Below are positions 13,885 through 21,343 of a stretch of DNA of 21,416 bases, one piece after another. How positions within the stretch are numbered: the first letter of the stretch is position 1; every line of letters starts with the position of its first letter. The DNA is from an uncultured Clostridium sp. (lineage in GTDB: Bacteria > Bacillota > Clostridia > TANB77 > CAG-508), in NCBI GenBank assembly GCA_900553365.1, contig USDL01000020.1:1-21416 (forward strand), read 5' to 3'. The notes below the pieces were generated by a model. That model was not told the DNA's origin. It made no database searches and saw nothing but the letters and a program-made list of their open reading frames with translations. The position numbers were made by a program, and so were the translations under genes.

Positions 13885-15403
13885 CTATTAAACTTTCTCC
13901 AGTCATTTCTGCTGGTTTTTCAATTCCCATAATATCTAACATTGTTGGTGCTAAGTCTGCAAGTCTTCCTGGTTTTAATGTTGCTTTTTTACCAACTAAT
14001 ATTAATGGAACTGGATTTGTTGTATGTGCTGTATGTGGCTCACCAGTAGCATAATCTATCATTTGCTCTGAGTTACCATGGTCAGCAGTTATTAATACAA
14101 CTCCATTAACCTTTTCTATAGCCTCAATAACTCTTCCTACGCATGCATCTATTGTTTCAATAGCCTTCACTGCTGCTTCAAGATTTCCTGTATGACCTAC
14201 CATGTCTGGGTTTGCATAATTTAAAATAATTGTATCATATTTCTTACTTTCAATAGCTTCAACAACCTTGTCTGTAACTTCAACTGCACTCATTTCAGGT
14301 TGCATATCATAAGTTTCAACTTTTGGTGAAGGTATTAATATTCTGTCTTCTCCCTTATATTGTTTCTCTTCTCCACCATTGAAAAAGAATGTTACATGGG
14401 CATATTTTTCTGTTTCTGCAATTCTTAATTGTGTAAGTCCATGGTTTGAAACTATCTCTCCAAATGTATTTTTTATTTCAGCTTTTTTAAATACTATATG
14501 AACATTTTGAATTGTTTCATCATAATTTGTAAAACATACATAATATAGTGGGAAATATGTTCTTTCAAAACCTGTAAATTCTTTATCTACTAAACTTCTT
14601 GTTATTTCTCTTGCTCTATCTGGTCTAAAGTTAAAGAATATTACTGAATCATTTGCACCTATTGTTGCTATTGGTTCATCACCATTGCAAATTAGTGTTG
14701 GTAAAACAAATTCATCAAATACTTCTTTTTGGTATGAGTCTTCTATTGCTTTTGTTGCTGATGTTGATTTTTCTCCAATTCCATTAACTAGTGCGTCATA
14801 AGCTTTATGTACTCTTTCCCATCTTTTATCTCTATCCATAGCATAGAATCTACCTGTAATACTTGCAATCTTTCCTACGCCTTTTTCTGCCATTTTTTGT
14901 TCAAGCTCTGTAATAAAGCCTTCACCAGATGCAGGAGGAGTGTCACGACCGTCTAAGAAGCAATGTACATATACATCTTCAAAATCTCTTCTCTTGGCAA
15001 GCTCTAATATAGCATATAAATGACGAATGTGACTATGTACTCCACCATTTGATAATAAGCCCATTACATGTAATTTTGTCTGATGTTTCTTGCAATTTTC
15101 TATTGCTTCAACTAGTTCTGGAATACTAAAAAAGTCTCCATCTTCTATTGATTTTGTAATTCTAGTTAATTCTTGATATACTATTCTTCCAGCTCCAATA
15201 TTTGTATGTCCAACTTCTGAGTTACCCATTTGACCTTCTGGTAATCCAACATCTAAACCACTTGTTCTTATAATTGTATTGGGATTTGTTTTGAATAGTT
15301 TATCTATTACTGGTGTATTTGCAATAGCAATAGCATTGCCTTCTTTTCTTTCATTTATACCAAATCCGTCTAGTATCATTAGCATTGTTAATTTTTTATC
15401 CAT
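13874..15403 (-). CDS. gpmI: 2,3-bisphosphoglycerate-independent phosphoglycerate mutase
   Basis: Interconverts 3- and 2-phosphoglycerate through a phosphoserine intermediate using two metal ions. The 509-residue protein is of alkaline phosphatase fold. LMILDGFG (8-15) carries a metal-binding Asp; GNSEVGHTNIG contains the nucleophile Ser62; DGRDTPP, GRFYAMDRDKRWER, FFNFRPDRAREI and, near the C-terminus, NYANPDMVGHTG and TADHGNSEQM supply the remaining metal and substrate ligands. It starts only three bases after the tpiA stop, so translation is likely coupled. Its final codons overlap an inverted repeat, and that gives the C-terminus LIVNN. Confidence 0.98.
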   Translation of the reverse strand: MDKKLTMLMILDGFGINERKEGNAIAIANTPVIDKLFKTNPNTIIRTSGLDVGLPEGQMGNSEVGHTNIGAGRIVYQELTRITKSIEDGDFFSIPELVEAIENCKKHQTKLHVMGLLSNGGVHSHIRHLYAILELAKRRDFEDVYVHCFLDGRDTPPASGEGFITELEQKMAEKGVGKIASITGRFYAMDRDKRWERVHKAYDALVNGIGEKSTSATKAIEDSYQKEVFDEFVLPTLICNGDEPIATIGANDSVIFFNFRPDRAREITRSLVDKEFTGFERTYFPLYYVCFTNYDETIQNVHIVFKKAEIKNTFGEIVSNHGLTQLRIAETEKYAHVTFFFNGGEEKQYKGEDRILIPSPKVETYDMQPEMSAVEVTDKVVEAIESKKYDTIILNYANPDMVGHTGNLEAAVKAIETIDACVGRVIEAIEKVNGVVLITADHGNSEQMIDYATGEPHTAHTTNPVPLILVGKKATLKPGRLADLAPTMLDIMGIEKPAEMTGESLIVNN

Positions 15404-15406
15404 ATA

Positions 15407-16162
15407 TTATCCTTCCTTATAATTTACAATTTTTGCGAATTCTTCTGGTTTTAGGCTTGCTCCACCAACTAATCCTCCATCTATATCAGACATTTCAAAT
15501 AGTTCCTTTGCATTTCCAGATTTTACACTTCCACCGTATTGTATAATTACTTCTTCAGCATTTTCCTTTCCATACATAGAAGCTATTTCTTCTCTAATCC
15601 ATTTTATTGTTTCGTTAGCATCTTCTTTTGTTGCTGTTTTTCCTGTACCTATTGCCCAGATTGGTTCGTACGCTACTATTGTACTTTTAATTTGGTCATT
15701 TGTCAAGTCTTTTAAGCCTAATTTTACTTGGTTTGTAACAATTTCCTTTGCTATTCCAGCTTCTCTTTGTTCTAGATTTTCACCAACGCATACGATTGGT
15801 TTTAGCCCTATATTATGTGCTGCTTTTAGTTTTTTATTAACAGTTTCATCTGTTTCAGCAAAGTATTGTCTTCTTTCAGAATGGCCAAGTATTACATATT
15901 CAACGCCTATTGATTTAAGCATTTCTGGTGATACTTCTCCAGTGTAAGCTCCTGTTTCTTCCCAGTGCATATTTTGAGCACCTATTTTGATATTAGTATT
16001 TTGTGCTGATAAAATAGCATAAAATAAGTCTGTATATGGTGCACAAATAATTACTTCATTATCTGTTTTTTCTACTAATGGTGCAAATTCCTCAAAAAAA
16101 GCTATTGTTTCATTAGGTAATTTGTTCATTTTCCAATTACCTGCTATTACTTTTTTTCTCAT
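15407..16162 (-). CDS. tpiA: Triose-phosphate isomerase
   Basis: Interconverts dihydroxyacetone phosphate and glyceraldehyde-3-phosphate. At 251 residues it has standard length. Catalytic residues are visible: Lys11 in AGNWKMN, His94 in ILGHSERRQYF, and Glu166 in VAYEPIWAIGTGKTA; the phosphate-binding IQYGGSVK is near the C-terminus. An upstream ATG at 16201 would extend it by 13 residues back into the 193-residue gene, but the AAAGGTGG ribosome binding site lies inside that extension, so the start at 16162 was chosen. It follows the unknown gene by 22 bases. Confidence 0.97.
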   Translation of the reverse strand: MRKKVIAGNWKMNKLPNETIAFFEEFAPLVEKTDNEVIICAPYTDLFYAILSAQNTNIKIGAQNMHWEETGAYTGEVSPEMLKSIGVEYVILGHSERRQYFAETDETVNKKLKAAHNIGLKPIVCVGENLEQREAGIAKEIVTNQVKLGLKDLTNDQIKSTIVAYEPIWAIGTGKTATKEDANETIKWIREEIASMYGKENAEEVIIQYGGSVKSGNAKELFEMSDIDGGLVGGASLKPEEFAKIVNYKEG

Positions 16163-16184
16163 AAAATAAATCCACCTTTCAAAA

Positions 16185-16766
16185 TTACATTTTTTTATCA
16201 ATATTTATAGTATTTATATATCCATTTCCATCATAGCCAAATGATATTGTATACACATCTGTCTCAAGGATTCCATCTATAACTTGTAAATTGTTTGAAG
16301 TAAATGATATTGAATGTGGTTGTGTTGAAGTTGAACTTGCACTTACCTCACCAGCAAGTTGAATTAATTCTGCTAGTTGTGTACCTGTAATATCACCAAA
16401 ATAGCTCATAAATTTACTATTAAATAGCATTTTTTCCATATCATCTTCACTAGTATCAGGTGTTACTATTTGATTATTATTATCTTGTGATCCAATAGGT
16501 AATACTTCGTTTGTATTTGCATTGGTATTAGTTTCATTATTATTTATTGTATTTTGTGATTCGTTACTCAAATTGGTATTTTCGTTTGCCTCATTTTCTG
16601 TATTTTCATTTAAAACATTTTGTGTTTTATTAGCCTCAATAACTCCTTGATTTTTGGCTGCATTATTGCTTTTGTTTGTTAAAACAAGTATAACAGTTCC
16701 AATTAGTGCGATTGATAATATTGCTATTATAATTATTAATGGAACGATTAATTTTCTACTATTCAT
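16185..16766 (-). CDS. Unknown membrane-anchored protein with Asn/Thr/Glu-rich linker, inside the glycolytic operon
   Basis: The 193-residue protein has one N-terminal membrane helix (about residues 7-30, preceded by Arg-Lys, so the bulk should face outside), a low-complexity linker rich in Asn, Glu and Thr (31-105), and a small C-terminal domain (106-193). That domain opens with MLFNSKFMSYFGDITGTQLAELI and ends in strands of the VYTISFGYDGNGYINTINI type. No catalytic motif or family is recognised. GGAGGGG precedes the ATG. It sits 18 bases after pgk and 22 before tpiA, so it is transcribed with glycolysis genes although it looks extracytoplasmic. There is no obvious mechanistic link to the pathway. 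Confidence 0.75.
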   Translation of the reverse strand: MNSRKLIVPLIIIIAILSIALIGTVILVLTNKSNNAAKNQGVIEANKTQNVLNENTENEANENTNLSNESQNTINNNETNTNANTNEVLPIGSQDNNNQIVTPDTSEDDMEKMLFNSKFMSYFGDITGTQLAELIQLAGEVSASSTSTQPHSISFTSNNLQVIDGILETDVYTISFGYDGNGYINTINIDKKM

Positions 16767-16784
16767 ATTGCCCCTCCAATTATT

Positions 16785-17972
16785 TTATTTATCATTTAAA
16801 CAAGCTATTCCTGGTAATACTTTTCCCTCTAAAAATTCTAATGACGCTCCACCACCTGTTGAAATGTGTGTCATCTTATCAGCTAAGCCCATTTTTTCAA
16901 CTGCTGCTGCTGAATCTCCACCGCCTATTATTGTTACAGCATTGCTTTGAGCTAGAGCTGTTGCAATTTCTCTTGTTCCTTCTGCGAATTTTGAAAATTC
17001 AGTAACTCCAAGAGGTCCATTCCATAATACTGTTTTTGCTCCTTTTATTGCATTTTTAAAGAGTTCAATTGTTTTTGGTCCAATATCTAATCCCATAAAG
17101 CCTTCTGGAATTTCTGTACTTTCTACAAATCTGTCTTCACCTTCGTTTGAATATTCAGAAGATACATGATTATCAACTGGTAATAAAAGTTTTACTCCTT
17201 TTTCTTCTGCTTTTTTTAGTAAGTTTGTTGCTAGATCTAATTTGTCTTCTTCACATATAGATGTTCCAATATGATGTCCTTGTGCTTTGTAAAATGTATA
17301 TGCCATTCCTCCACCTATAATTAAAGTATCAACTTTTTCTATTAAGTTTTCAATTACTCCTATTTTATCTGAAACCTTTGCTCCACCTAATATTGCAACA
17401 AAAGGTCTTTCAGGATTTTCTAAGCTTGAGCCTAAAAATTCTAATTCTTTTTCAATTAAAAATCCTGATACTGCTGGTAAATAATCTGCTACACCAGCTG
17501 TTGATGCGTGTGCACGGTGTGCTGTACCAAATGCGTCATTTACATATATATCAGCACAAGAAGCTAATTTCTTTGCAAATTCTGGGTCGTTTTGTTCTTC
17601 TTCCTTATGGAATCTTACATTTTCAAGAAGCACAACTTCTCCTTCTTTTATTTCTGCTGTTAATTTCTTTGCGTCTTCACCAATAACATCTTTAGCAAGT
17701 TTAACTTCTTTACCTAATAGTTTAGAAAGTTCTTCTGCTACAGGTTTTAAAGAGTATTTAGGGTTAAATTCTCCTTTTGGTCTTCCTAAATGTGAGCAAA
17801 GAATAACCTTTGCATTATTATCAATTAAATATTTGATTGTAGGAATAGCAGCTCTTATTCTTCTATTATCTGTAATTTCACCTGTTTGGCCATCTAGTGG
17901 CACATTAAAATCACATCTTACAAGAACTTTCTTTCCTGTAACATCTATATCTCTTATTGTTTTTTTATTCAT
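16785..17972 (-). CDS. pgk: Phosphoglycerate kinase
   Basis: Transfers the acyl phosphate of 1,3-bisphosphoglycerate to ADP, the first ATP-forming step of lower glycolysis. The 395-residue protein shows VLVRCDFNVPLD, the substrate-binding HLGRPKG, ENVRFHKEEE, NDAFGTAHRAHAS, GGAKVSDKIGV, WNGPLGVTEF and the nucleotide-binding IGGGDSAAAVEK followed by STGGGASLEFLEG. The ribosome binding site is AAGGAGG. It follows gap by 60 bases, with a hairpin between the two, and shares the gap promoter. Confidence 0.98.
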   Translation of the reverse strand: MNKKTIRDIDVTGKKVLVRCDFNVPLDGQTGEITDNRRIRAAIPTIKYLIDNNAKVILCSHLGRPKGEFNPKYSLKPVAEELSKLLGKEVKLAKDVIGEDAKKLTAEIKEGEVVLLENVRFHKEEEQNDPEFAKKLASCADIYVNDAFGTAHRAHASTAGVADYLPAVSGFLIEKELEFLGSSLENPERPFVAILGGAKVSDKIGVIENLIEKVDTLIIGGGMAYTFYKAQGHHIGTSICEEDKLDLATNLLKKAEEKGVKLLLPVDNHVSSEYSNEGEDRFVESTEIPEGFMGLDIGPKTIELFKNAIKGAKTVLWNGPLGVTEFSKFAEGTREIATALAQSNAVTIIGGGDSAAAVEKMGLADKMTHISTGGGASLEFLEGKVLPGIACLNDK

Positions 17973-17997
17973 ATTTTTACCTCCTTATACACGTTAT

Positions 17998-18018
17998 GGA
18001 CGAGCTACAAGCCCGTCC
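17998..18018 (-). other. Hairpin between gap and pgk
   Basis: Stem GGACGGGCT/AGCTCGTCC on the minus strand (9 bp with one G-U, 3-base loop) sits 25 bases before the pgk start, without a T-run. GC-rich against its surroundings. Likely an mRNA processing or stability element rather than a terminator. Confidence 0.55.
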
Positions 18019-18032
18019 TTTACGGATTATAT

Positions 18033-19034
18033 TTATTTTTTAGAAATATATATTGCTAGGTCAACTAGTTTGTTTGAGTAACCCCATTCATTATCATACC
18101 AAGCAACTAATTTAACAAAGTTATCTGTTAATTGAATACCTGCTTTGCTATCAAAAATTGAAGTATGAGGATCATGTATGAAGTCTGAAGATACAACATC
18201 TTCATCAACATATTCAACAATTCCTTTAAGTTCATTTTCAGATGCTTTTTTAACTGCATTGCATATTTCTTCATAAGTTGCAGCTTTTTCTAAAGTACAT
18301 GTTAAGTCAACAACTGATACATCAACTGTAGGTACTCTAAATGACATACCTGTTAATCTTCCATTTAATTCTGGAATAACTTTTCCAACTGCTTTTGCAG
18401 CTCCTGTTGATGATGGTATTATGTTTGCAGATGCGGCTCTACCACCTCTCCAATCTTTCTTAGAAGCTCCATCAACTGTTTTTTGAGTTGCTGTTGTGCT
18501 ATGAACAGTTGTCATTAGTCCTTCTTTAATTCCAAAATTATCATTTATAATTTTAGCTAAAGGTGCTAAACAGTTTGTTGTGCAAGATGCATTTGAGATT
18601 ATTGTCATGCTTGGATCATAAGTTTCGTTATTAACACCCATAACAAACATTGGAGCATCTTTTGAAGGTGCACTAATTATAACTTTTTTAGCTCCTGCGT
18701 CAATATGAGCTTGAGCTTTTTCAAGAGTTGTAAATACGCCAGAACATTCTAGTACATATTCTACTCCCTCACTTCCCCAAGGGATGTTGTGTGGGTCCAT
18801 TTCATTATATACATTTATTGTTTTTCCATTAACTATTAATTTATTATCTTCTGCTTTAACTTCTCCATTAAATCTTCCGTGTACAGTATCAAATTTTACC
18901 ATGTATGCCATGTAATCTGCTGAAATAAAAGGGTCGTTTATTGCTACAATATCAACTTCTCCTTTCTCTAGAGCTGCTTGGAATACTAACTTTCCAATTC
19001 TTCCAAAACCATTGATTCCTACCTTAATTGCCAT
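18033..19034 (-). CDS. gap: Glyceraldehyde-3-phosphate dehydrogenase, NAD-type
   Basis: Oxidises and phosphorylates glyceraldehyde-3-phosphate to 1,3-bisphosphoglycerate. The 333-residue protein begins IKVGINGFGRIGK (nucleotide-binding Rossmann motif); AINDPF with Asp34 is typical of NAD preference. The nucleophile Cys151 lies in SNASCTTNCLAPL and the general base His178 in TTVHSTTATQKTVDG. RGGRAASANIIPSSTGAAKAV and WYDNEWGYSNKLVDL are the expected later signatures. The start has an AAAGGAGG site. It is the first gene of the operon gap - pgk - unknown - tpiA - gpmI - eno. No CggR-type repressor gene precedes it. Confidence 0.98.
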   Translation of the reverse strand: MAIKVGINGFGRIGKLVFQAALEKGEVDIVAINDPFISADYMAYMVKFDTVHGRFNGEVKAEDNKLIVNGKTINVYNEMDPHNIPWGSEGVEYVLECSGVFTTLEKAQAHIDAGAKKVIISAPSKDAPMFVMGVNNETYDPSMTIISNASCTTNCLAPLAKIINDNFGIKEGLMTTVHSTTATQKTVDGASKKDWRGGRAASANIIPSSTGAAKAVGKVIPELNGRLTGMSFRVPTVDVSVVDLTCTLEKAATYEEICNAVKKASENELKGIVEYVDEDVVSSDFIHDPHTSIFDSKAGIQLTDNFVKLVAWYDNEWGYSNKLVDLAIYISKK

Positions 19035-19050
19035 AATTTAATCCTCCTTT

Positions 19051-19073
19051 AGACGTGTATTAAAAATACGTCT
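19051..19073 (-). other. Hairpin in the gap leader
   Basis: AGACG pairs with CGTCT and TATT with AATA (2-base bulge, 3-base loop), directly upstream of the gap ribosome binding site at 19043-19050. It could stabilise the mRNA 5' end or affect translation. Confidence 0.4.
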
Positions 19074-19096
19074 TTTTAAAAATTTTTTACGTGCTT

Positions 19097-19125
19097 ATTG
19101 TATAACAAAAGAAAACACTTTTCAA
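19097..19125 (-). promoter_or_regulatory. Promoter of the glycolytic operon
   Basis: TTGAAA (19125-19120), 17 bases and TACAAT (19102-19097) on the minus strand. Transcription should start near 19090, giving a leader of about 55 bases. The -35 box sits over the loop of the hairpin at 19109-19135. Confidence 0.65.
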
Positions 19126-19135
19126 GTGTTTTCTT
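19109..19135 (-). terminator. Hairpin terminator of the zeta-like gene, overlapping the gap promoter
   Basis: A perfect 12-bp stem AAGAAAACACTT/AAGTGTTTTCTT (plus strand; 3-base loop) lies 29 bases after the zeta-like stop, followed on the minus strand by TTGTTAT. The T-run is short, so it may alternatively be an operator palindrome covering the gap -35 region. Confidence 0.55.
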
Positions 19136-19164
19136 CTAATTTTTTTGAAAAAATCAATTAAATA

Positions 19165-20059
19165 TTATAGGCTCCTTGTAAGTTCGCTTTTTTGGGCCAA
19201 TATATCGGTGTATTCTCGTTTAAACATTTCTTCCCAGTCTACTAAATTCTTTAACAATTCTGGCTTTGTGTTTCGAAGGATTACATATACTTTTTTATAT
19301 TTGTTCCAAAAGTCGCTTGTGGCTTGTCTTCTGCCACTTGTTCTTCCGTATTGAATTGCTTCCACAGTGGTTGGAAATTGTCTGTTTGTGTTTGAATATA
19401 TTTCTTTTGGCATTACTGGACCTCTTGTAAAAACTTTTGTGGTTGAACAGATTTTCTGTTTTTCGAATTCTTCTACTGTTTTTAATACACCCTCATAAGA
19501 TTCATCATGTGCTACTTTTTCAACCCATCTTGGATTATTATTTTTACTTAAGTCATCAACATATCTGGTAAATGTTGAGCCATAGCTTTCTAATTCTGGT
19601 ACTGCCATAATATACAAACTAACGCTATAGCCTTCTTTTAAAAATTCATGTGAAAAATCTACGAAGCCTTGTGTATTTCTAAGACTTCCTTCATAAATAA
19701 CATCATAATCGTTCTGTTTTAAGTAATCCATAATTCTGCATTTAGCTTTATCAACATCTGGATGCAAAATTATATGTGTTTTTTCAAGATGTTCTGCTGA
19801 TACTTTTTCAAAATTTGGATGATATGCTCTTAAAATATCAAAATCTACAACAACTCCATTATTATTAAGTTCTTGGTTTACAACTGGAATTAGCCTAGAT
19901 TTGCCAGCTCCGGCATTGTCCCCCAACAATAATTAACCTTTTTTTATTGCTGTTTTCTTTATCAGCTAATATTGCATTTAGTGCTGTTTTGTAGTAATTT
20001 TCAAATTTCTCATCATTTAGTAAAAATTCTTTTCTTAAATCCTCAATATTATTTTGCAT
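19165..20059 (-). pseudogene. Zeta-toxin-like P-loop kinase gene, interrupted by a one-base frameshift
   Basis: Zeta-family kinases phosphorylate UDP-N-acetyl sugars; some act as toxins. A good start (AAGGAG site, ATG at 20059) opens a 54-codon frame beginning MQNNIEDLRKEFLLNDEKFE and reaching RLIIVGGQ, then runs out of frame to TAG at 19895. The next frame continues AGAGKSRLIPVVNQEL to the stop at 19165. Removing one base near 19915-19924 (which includes a run of five G) restores one 297-residue protein with P-loop 46-54. Downstream are family features: VVVDFDILRAYHP (catalytic-type Asp), VIYEGSLRN (Glu), TFTRYVDDLSK (Arg) and HDESYEGVLKTVEEF. No epsilon-like antitoxin gene is adjacent. The break may be real inactivation or a sequence error. 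A TTG start just before the P-loop would leave an unanchored Walker strand and has no ribosome binding site. Confidence 0.75.
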
Positions 20060-20091
20060 AGTATTGCACTCCTTGTGTTTTTCTAGCTAGT

Positions 20092-20120
20092 ATAATATCA
20101 TAGATTTATATAAATTGCTA
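20092..20120 (-). promoter_or_regulatory. Possible promoter of the zeta-like gene
   Basis: TAGCAA (20120-20115), 17 bases and TATTAT (20097-20092), with an extended TG one base before the -10. It lies in the 64-base gap after the dipicolinate gene. Confidence 0.35.
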
Positions 20121-20123
20121 GTT

Positions 20124-20688
20124 TTATAGTAAAATAGGTTGTATTTGTTCATTTACTAAAGCTTTTAGTATTGTATCTTTAATATAAAATGAGCTAAATA
20201 AAAGTGATGAAGGTTTTGTTATTGGGTTATCCTGTCTAAATGGTACAAAAAAAATATTTTTCTGTTTTAATAATTTCCCAATGTTTTCAGCTTCAATAGA
20301 AAGACCATCATTTGTAGCAATACCAATTACAATATTGTTTCCGTCTTTTCAAATTAGTCTTTGCTGCAACCAGCACAGAAGTATCTATAATTCCATTTGC
20401 AAGCTTTCCTATTGTATTTCCAGTGCAAGGAATTATTGCCATTATATCAGTTTCAAATTTATGCCCTATCGGTTCTGCGTCCTCTATTGTATGTATAATT
20501 TTTCTGCCAGTAATCTCTTCAATTTGTTTTGTAAAACCTTTAAAATCTAAATTATAGCAGTTAAAAGACATAATAGGTATTATATCTGCACCTTCCTCAA
20601 TTAGCTTCTTAATTTGAGGTATAGTCTTTTCTATTGCATAAAAAGAGCTTGTTATCCCAATTACGATTCTTTTGTTTTCTAATCCCAT
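20124..20688 (-). pseudogene. spoVFB: Dipicolinate synthase subunit B-like flavoprotein gene, frameshifted
   Basis: SpoVFB (DpaB) belongs to the flavoprotein family and, with DpaA, makes dipicolinic acid for the spore core. The first frame (from ATG 20688, GGGAG site) reads MGLENKRIVIGITSSFYAIE, EEGADIIPIMSF, EEITGRKIIHTIEDAEPIG, IIPCTGNTIGKLANGIIDTSVLVAAKTNLK, then shifts at an AAAA run (20349-20346) and stops at 20308. Dropping one A gives NLKDGNNIVIGIATNDGLS, KNIFFVPFRQDNPITKPSSL and a C-terminus QPILL, stop at 20124: 187 residues, close to the 196-200 of known SpoVFB. The spoVFA partner is not next to it; nadD is. The shift may be a real mutation, which would be expected to impair spore dipicolinate, or a sequencing error. 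Confidence 0.75.
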
Positions 20689-20695
20689 AAAAATC

Positions 20696-20737
20696 TCCCA
20701 CATTTGTATATATTTATAATATATGTTTTATGTGGGA
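20696..20737 (-). repeat. Inverted repeat pairing with the spoVFB ribosome binding site
   Basis: TCCCACAT (20737-20730) and ATGTGGGA (20703-20696) on the minus strand form 8-bp arms around a 26-base AT-rich loop that has its own ATATAT pairing. The second arm contains the GGGA of the ribosome binding site six bases before the ATG, so readthrough transcripts from nadD could hide it. Confidence 0.45.
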
Positions 20738-20744
20738 TAAAAGT
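20717..20744 (-). promoter_or_regulatory. Sigma-K/E-like sporulation promoter for the spoVFB-like gene
   Basis: The minus strand reads AC (20744-20743), 17 bases, then CATATATTA (20725-20717). This fits the mother-cell sigma-K pattern AC-N16/17-CATAnnnTA. In Bacillus subtilis the spoVF operon is under sigma-K, so context agrees. The motif is short and AT-rich, so chance is possible. Confidence 0.4.
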
Positions 20745-21343
20745 TATTTATATGTTTTTTCCACCTCAGCTCGAATCTTTTCTGGAATCAAGTTTTCTAT
20801 TGGATTTCCTAGTTTTATTTGTTTGCGGACGTGGGTGGAGCTTAGGTGGATTTTGTTGATGTTTTCTAGCTTTGTGAAAGCTTGTTTGTGTTGTTTTAGG
20901 AATTTGCTGTTTTCTATAATTTTTTCCATTACATCATCATTTCGTTCTAATACTAATATTTTAAACTCTTCTAGTATTTTATTTGGTGTATGCCAAGTTT
21001 CTAATTCCTTTAAGTTGTCTGTGCCTAATACAAAGTATATGTCTTTGTCTTGATATTGTTCTTTCATTTTTCTCAATGTTTCTATTGTATATAATTGCCT
21101 ATCGCTGTCTAATTCTATACTTGAAACTTCTAAGCCTTTTTCATCATTGCAAATATTTTTTAGCATACTTAACCTATCTTTATCAGGGGCTAGTCCTTTT
21201 TTATTGTATTTTGTACTTACTGGCACAAATATTACTTTTTCAATTTCTTTCATTTCTTTTAAAATTTGTTTTGCTAAATCTATATGTGCAACAGTTGGCG
21301 GGTTAAATGCCCCGCCAAATACAGCAATTCCTGCTTTATTCAT
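20744..21343 (-). CDS. nadD: Nicotinate-nucleotide adenylyltransferase
   Basis: Adenylates nicotinate mononucleotide to deamido-NAD, the step before NadE. The 199-residue protein has the nucleotidyltransferase motif GGAFNPPTVAHIDLA (10-24), FVLGTDNLKELETWH, LVLERND and the C-terminal LSSTHVRKQI, the ISSTxxR signature. A longer in-frame reading from 21397 runs over the end of the preceding gene; the GGAAGGA site just before 21343 and the TAATG overlap (stop and start share one base) decide the start. Translation is probably coupled to the upstream gene. Confidence 0.95.
   Translation of the reverse strand: MNKAGIAVFGGAFNPPTVAHIDLAKQILKEMKEIEKVIFVPVSTKYNKKGLAPDKDRLSMLKNICNDEKGLEVSSIELDSDRQLYTIETLRKMKEQYQDKDIYFVLGTDNLKELETWHTPNKILEEFKILVLERNDDVMEKIIENSKFLKQHKQAFTKLENINKIHLSSTHVRKQIKLGNPIENLIPEKIRAEVEKTYK

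Noticed and set aside
16163..16201. Thirteen-residue N-terminal extension of TpiA
   Set aside because: Overlaps the end of the preceding gene and covers the AAAGGTGG site; the family starts at MRKKVIAGNWKMN.
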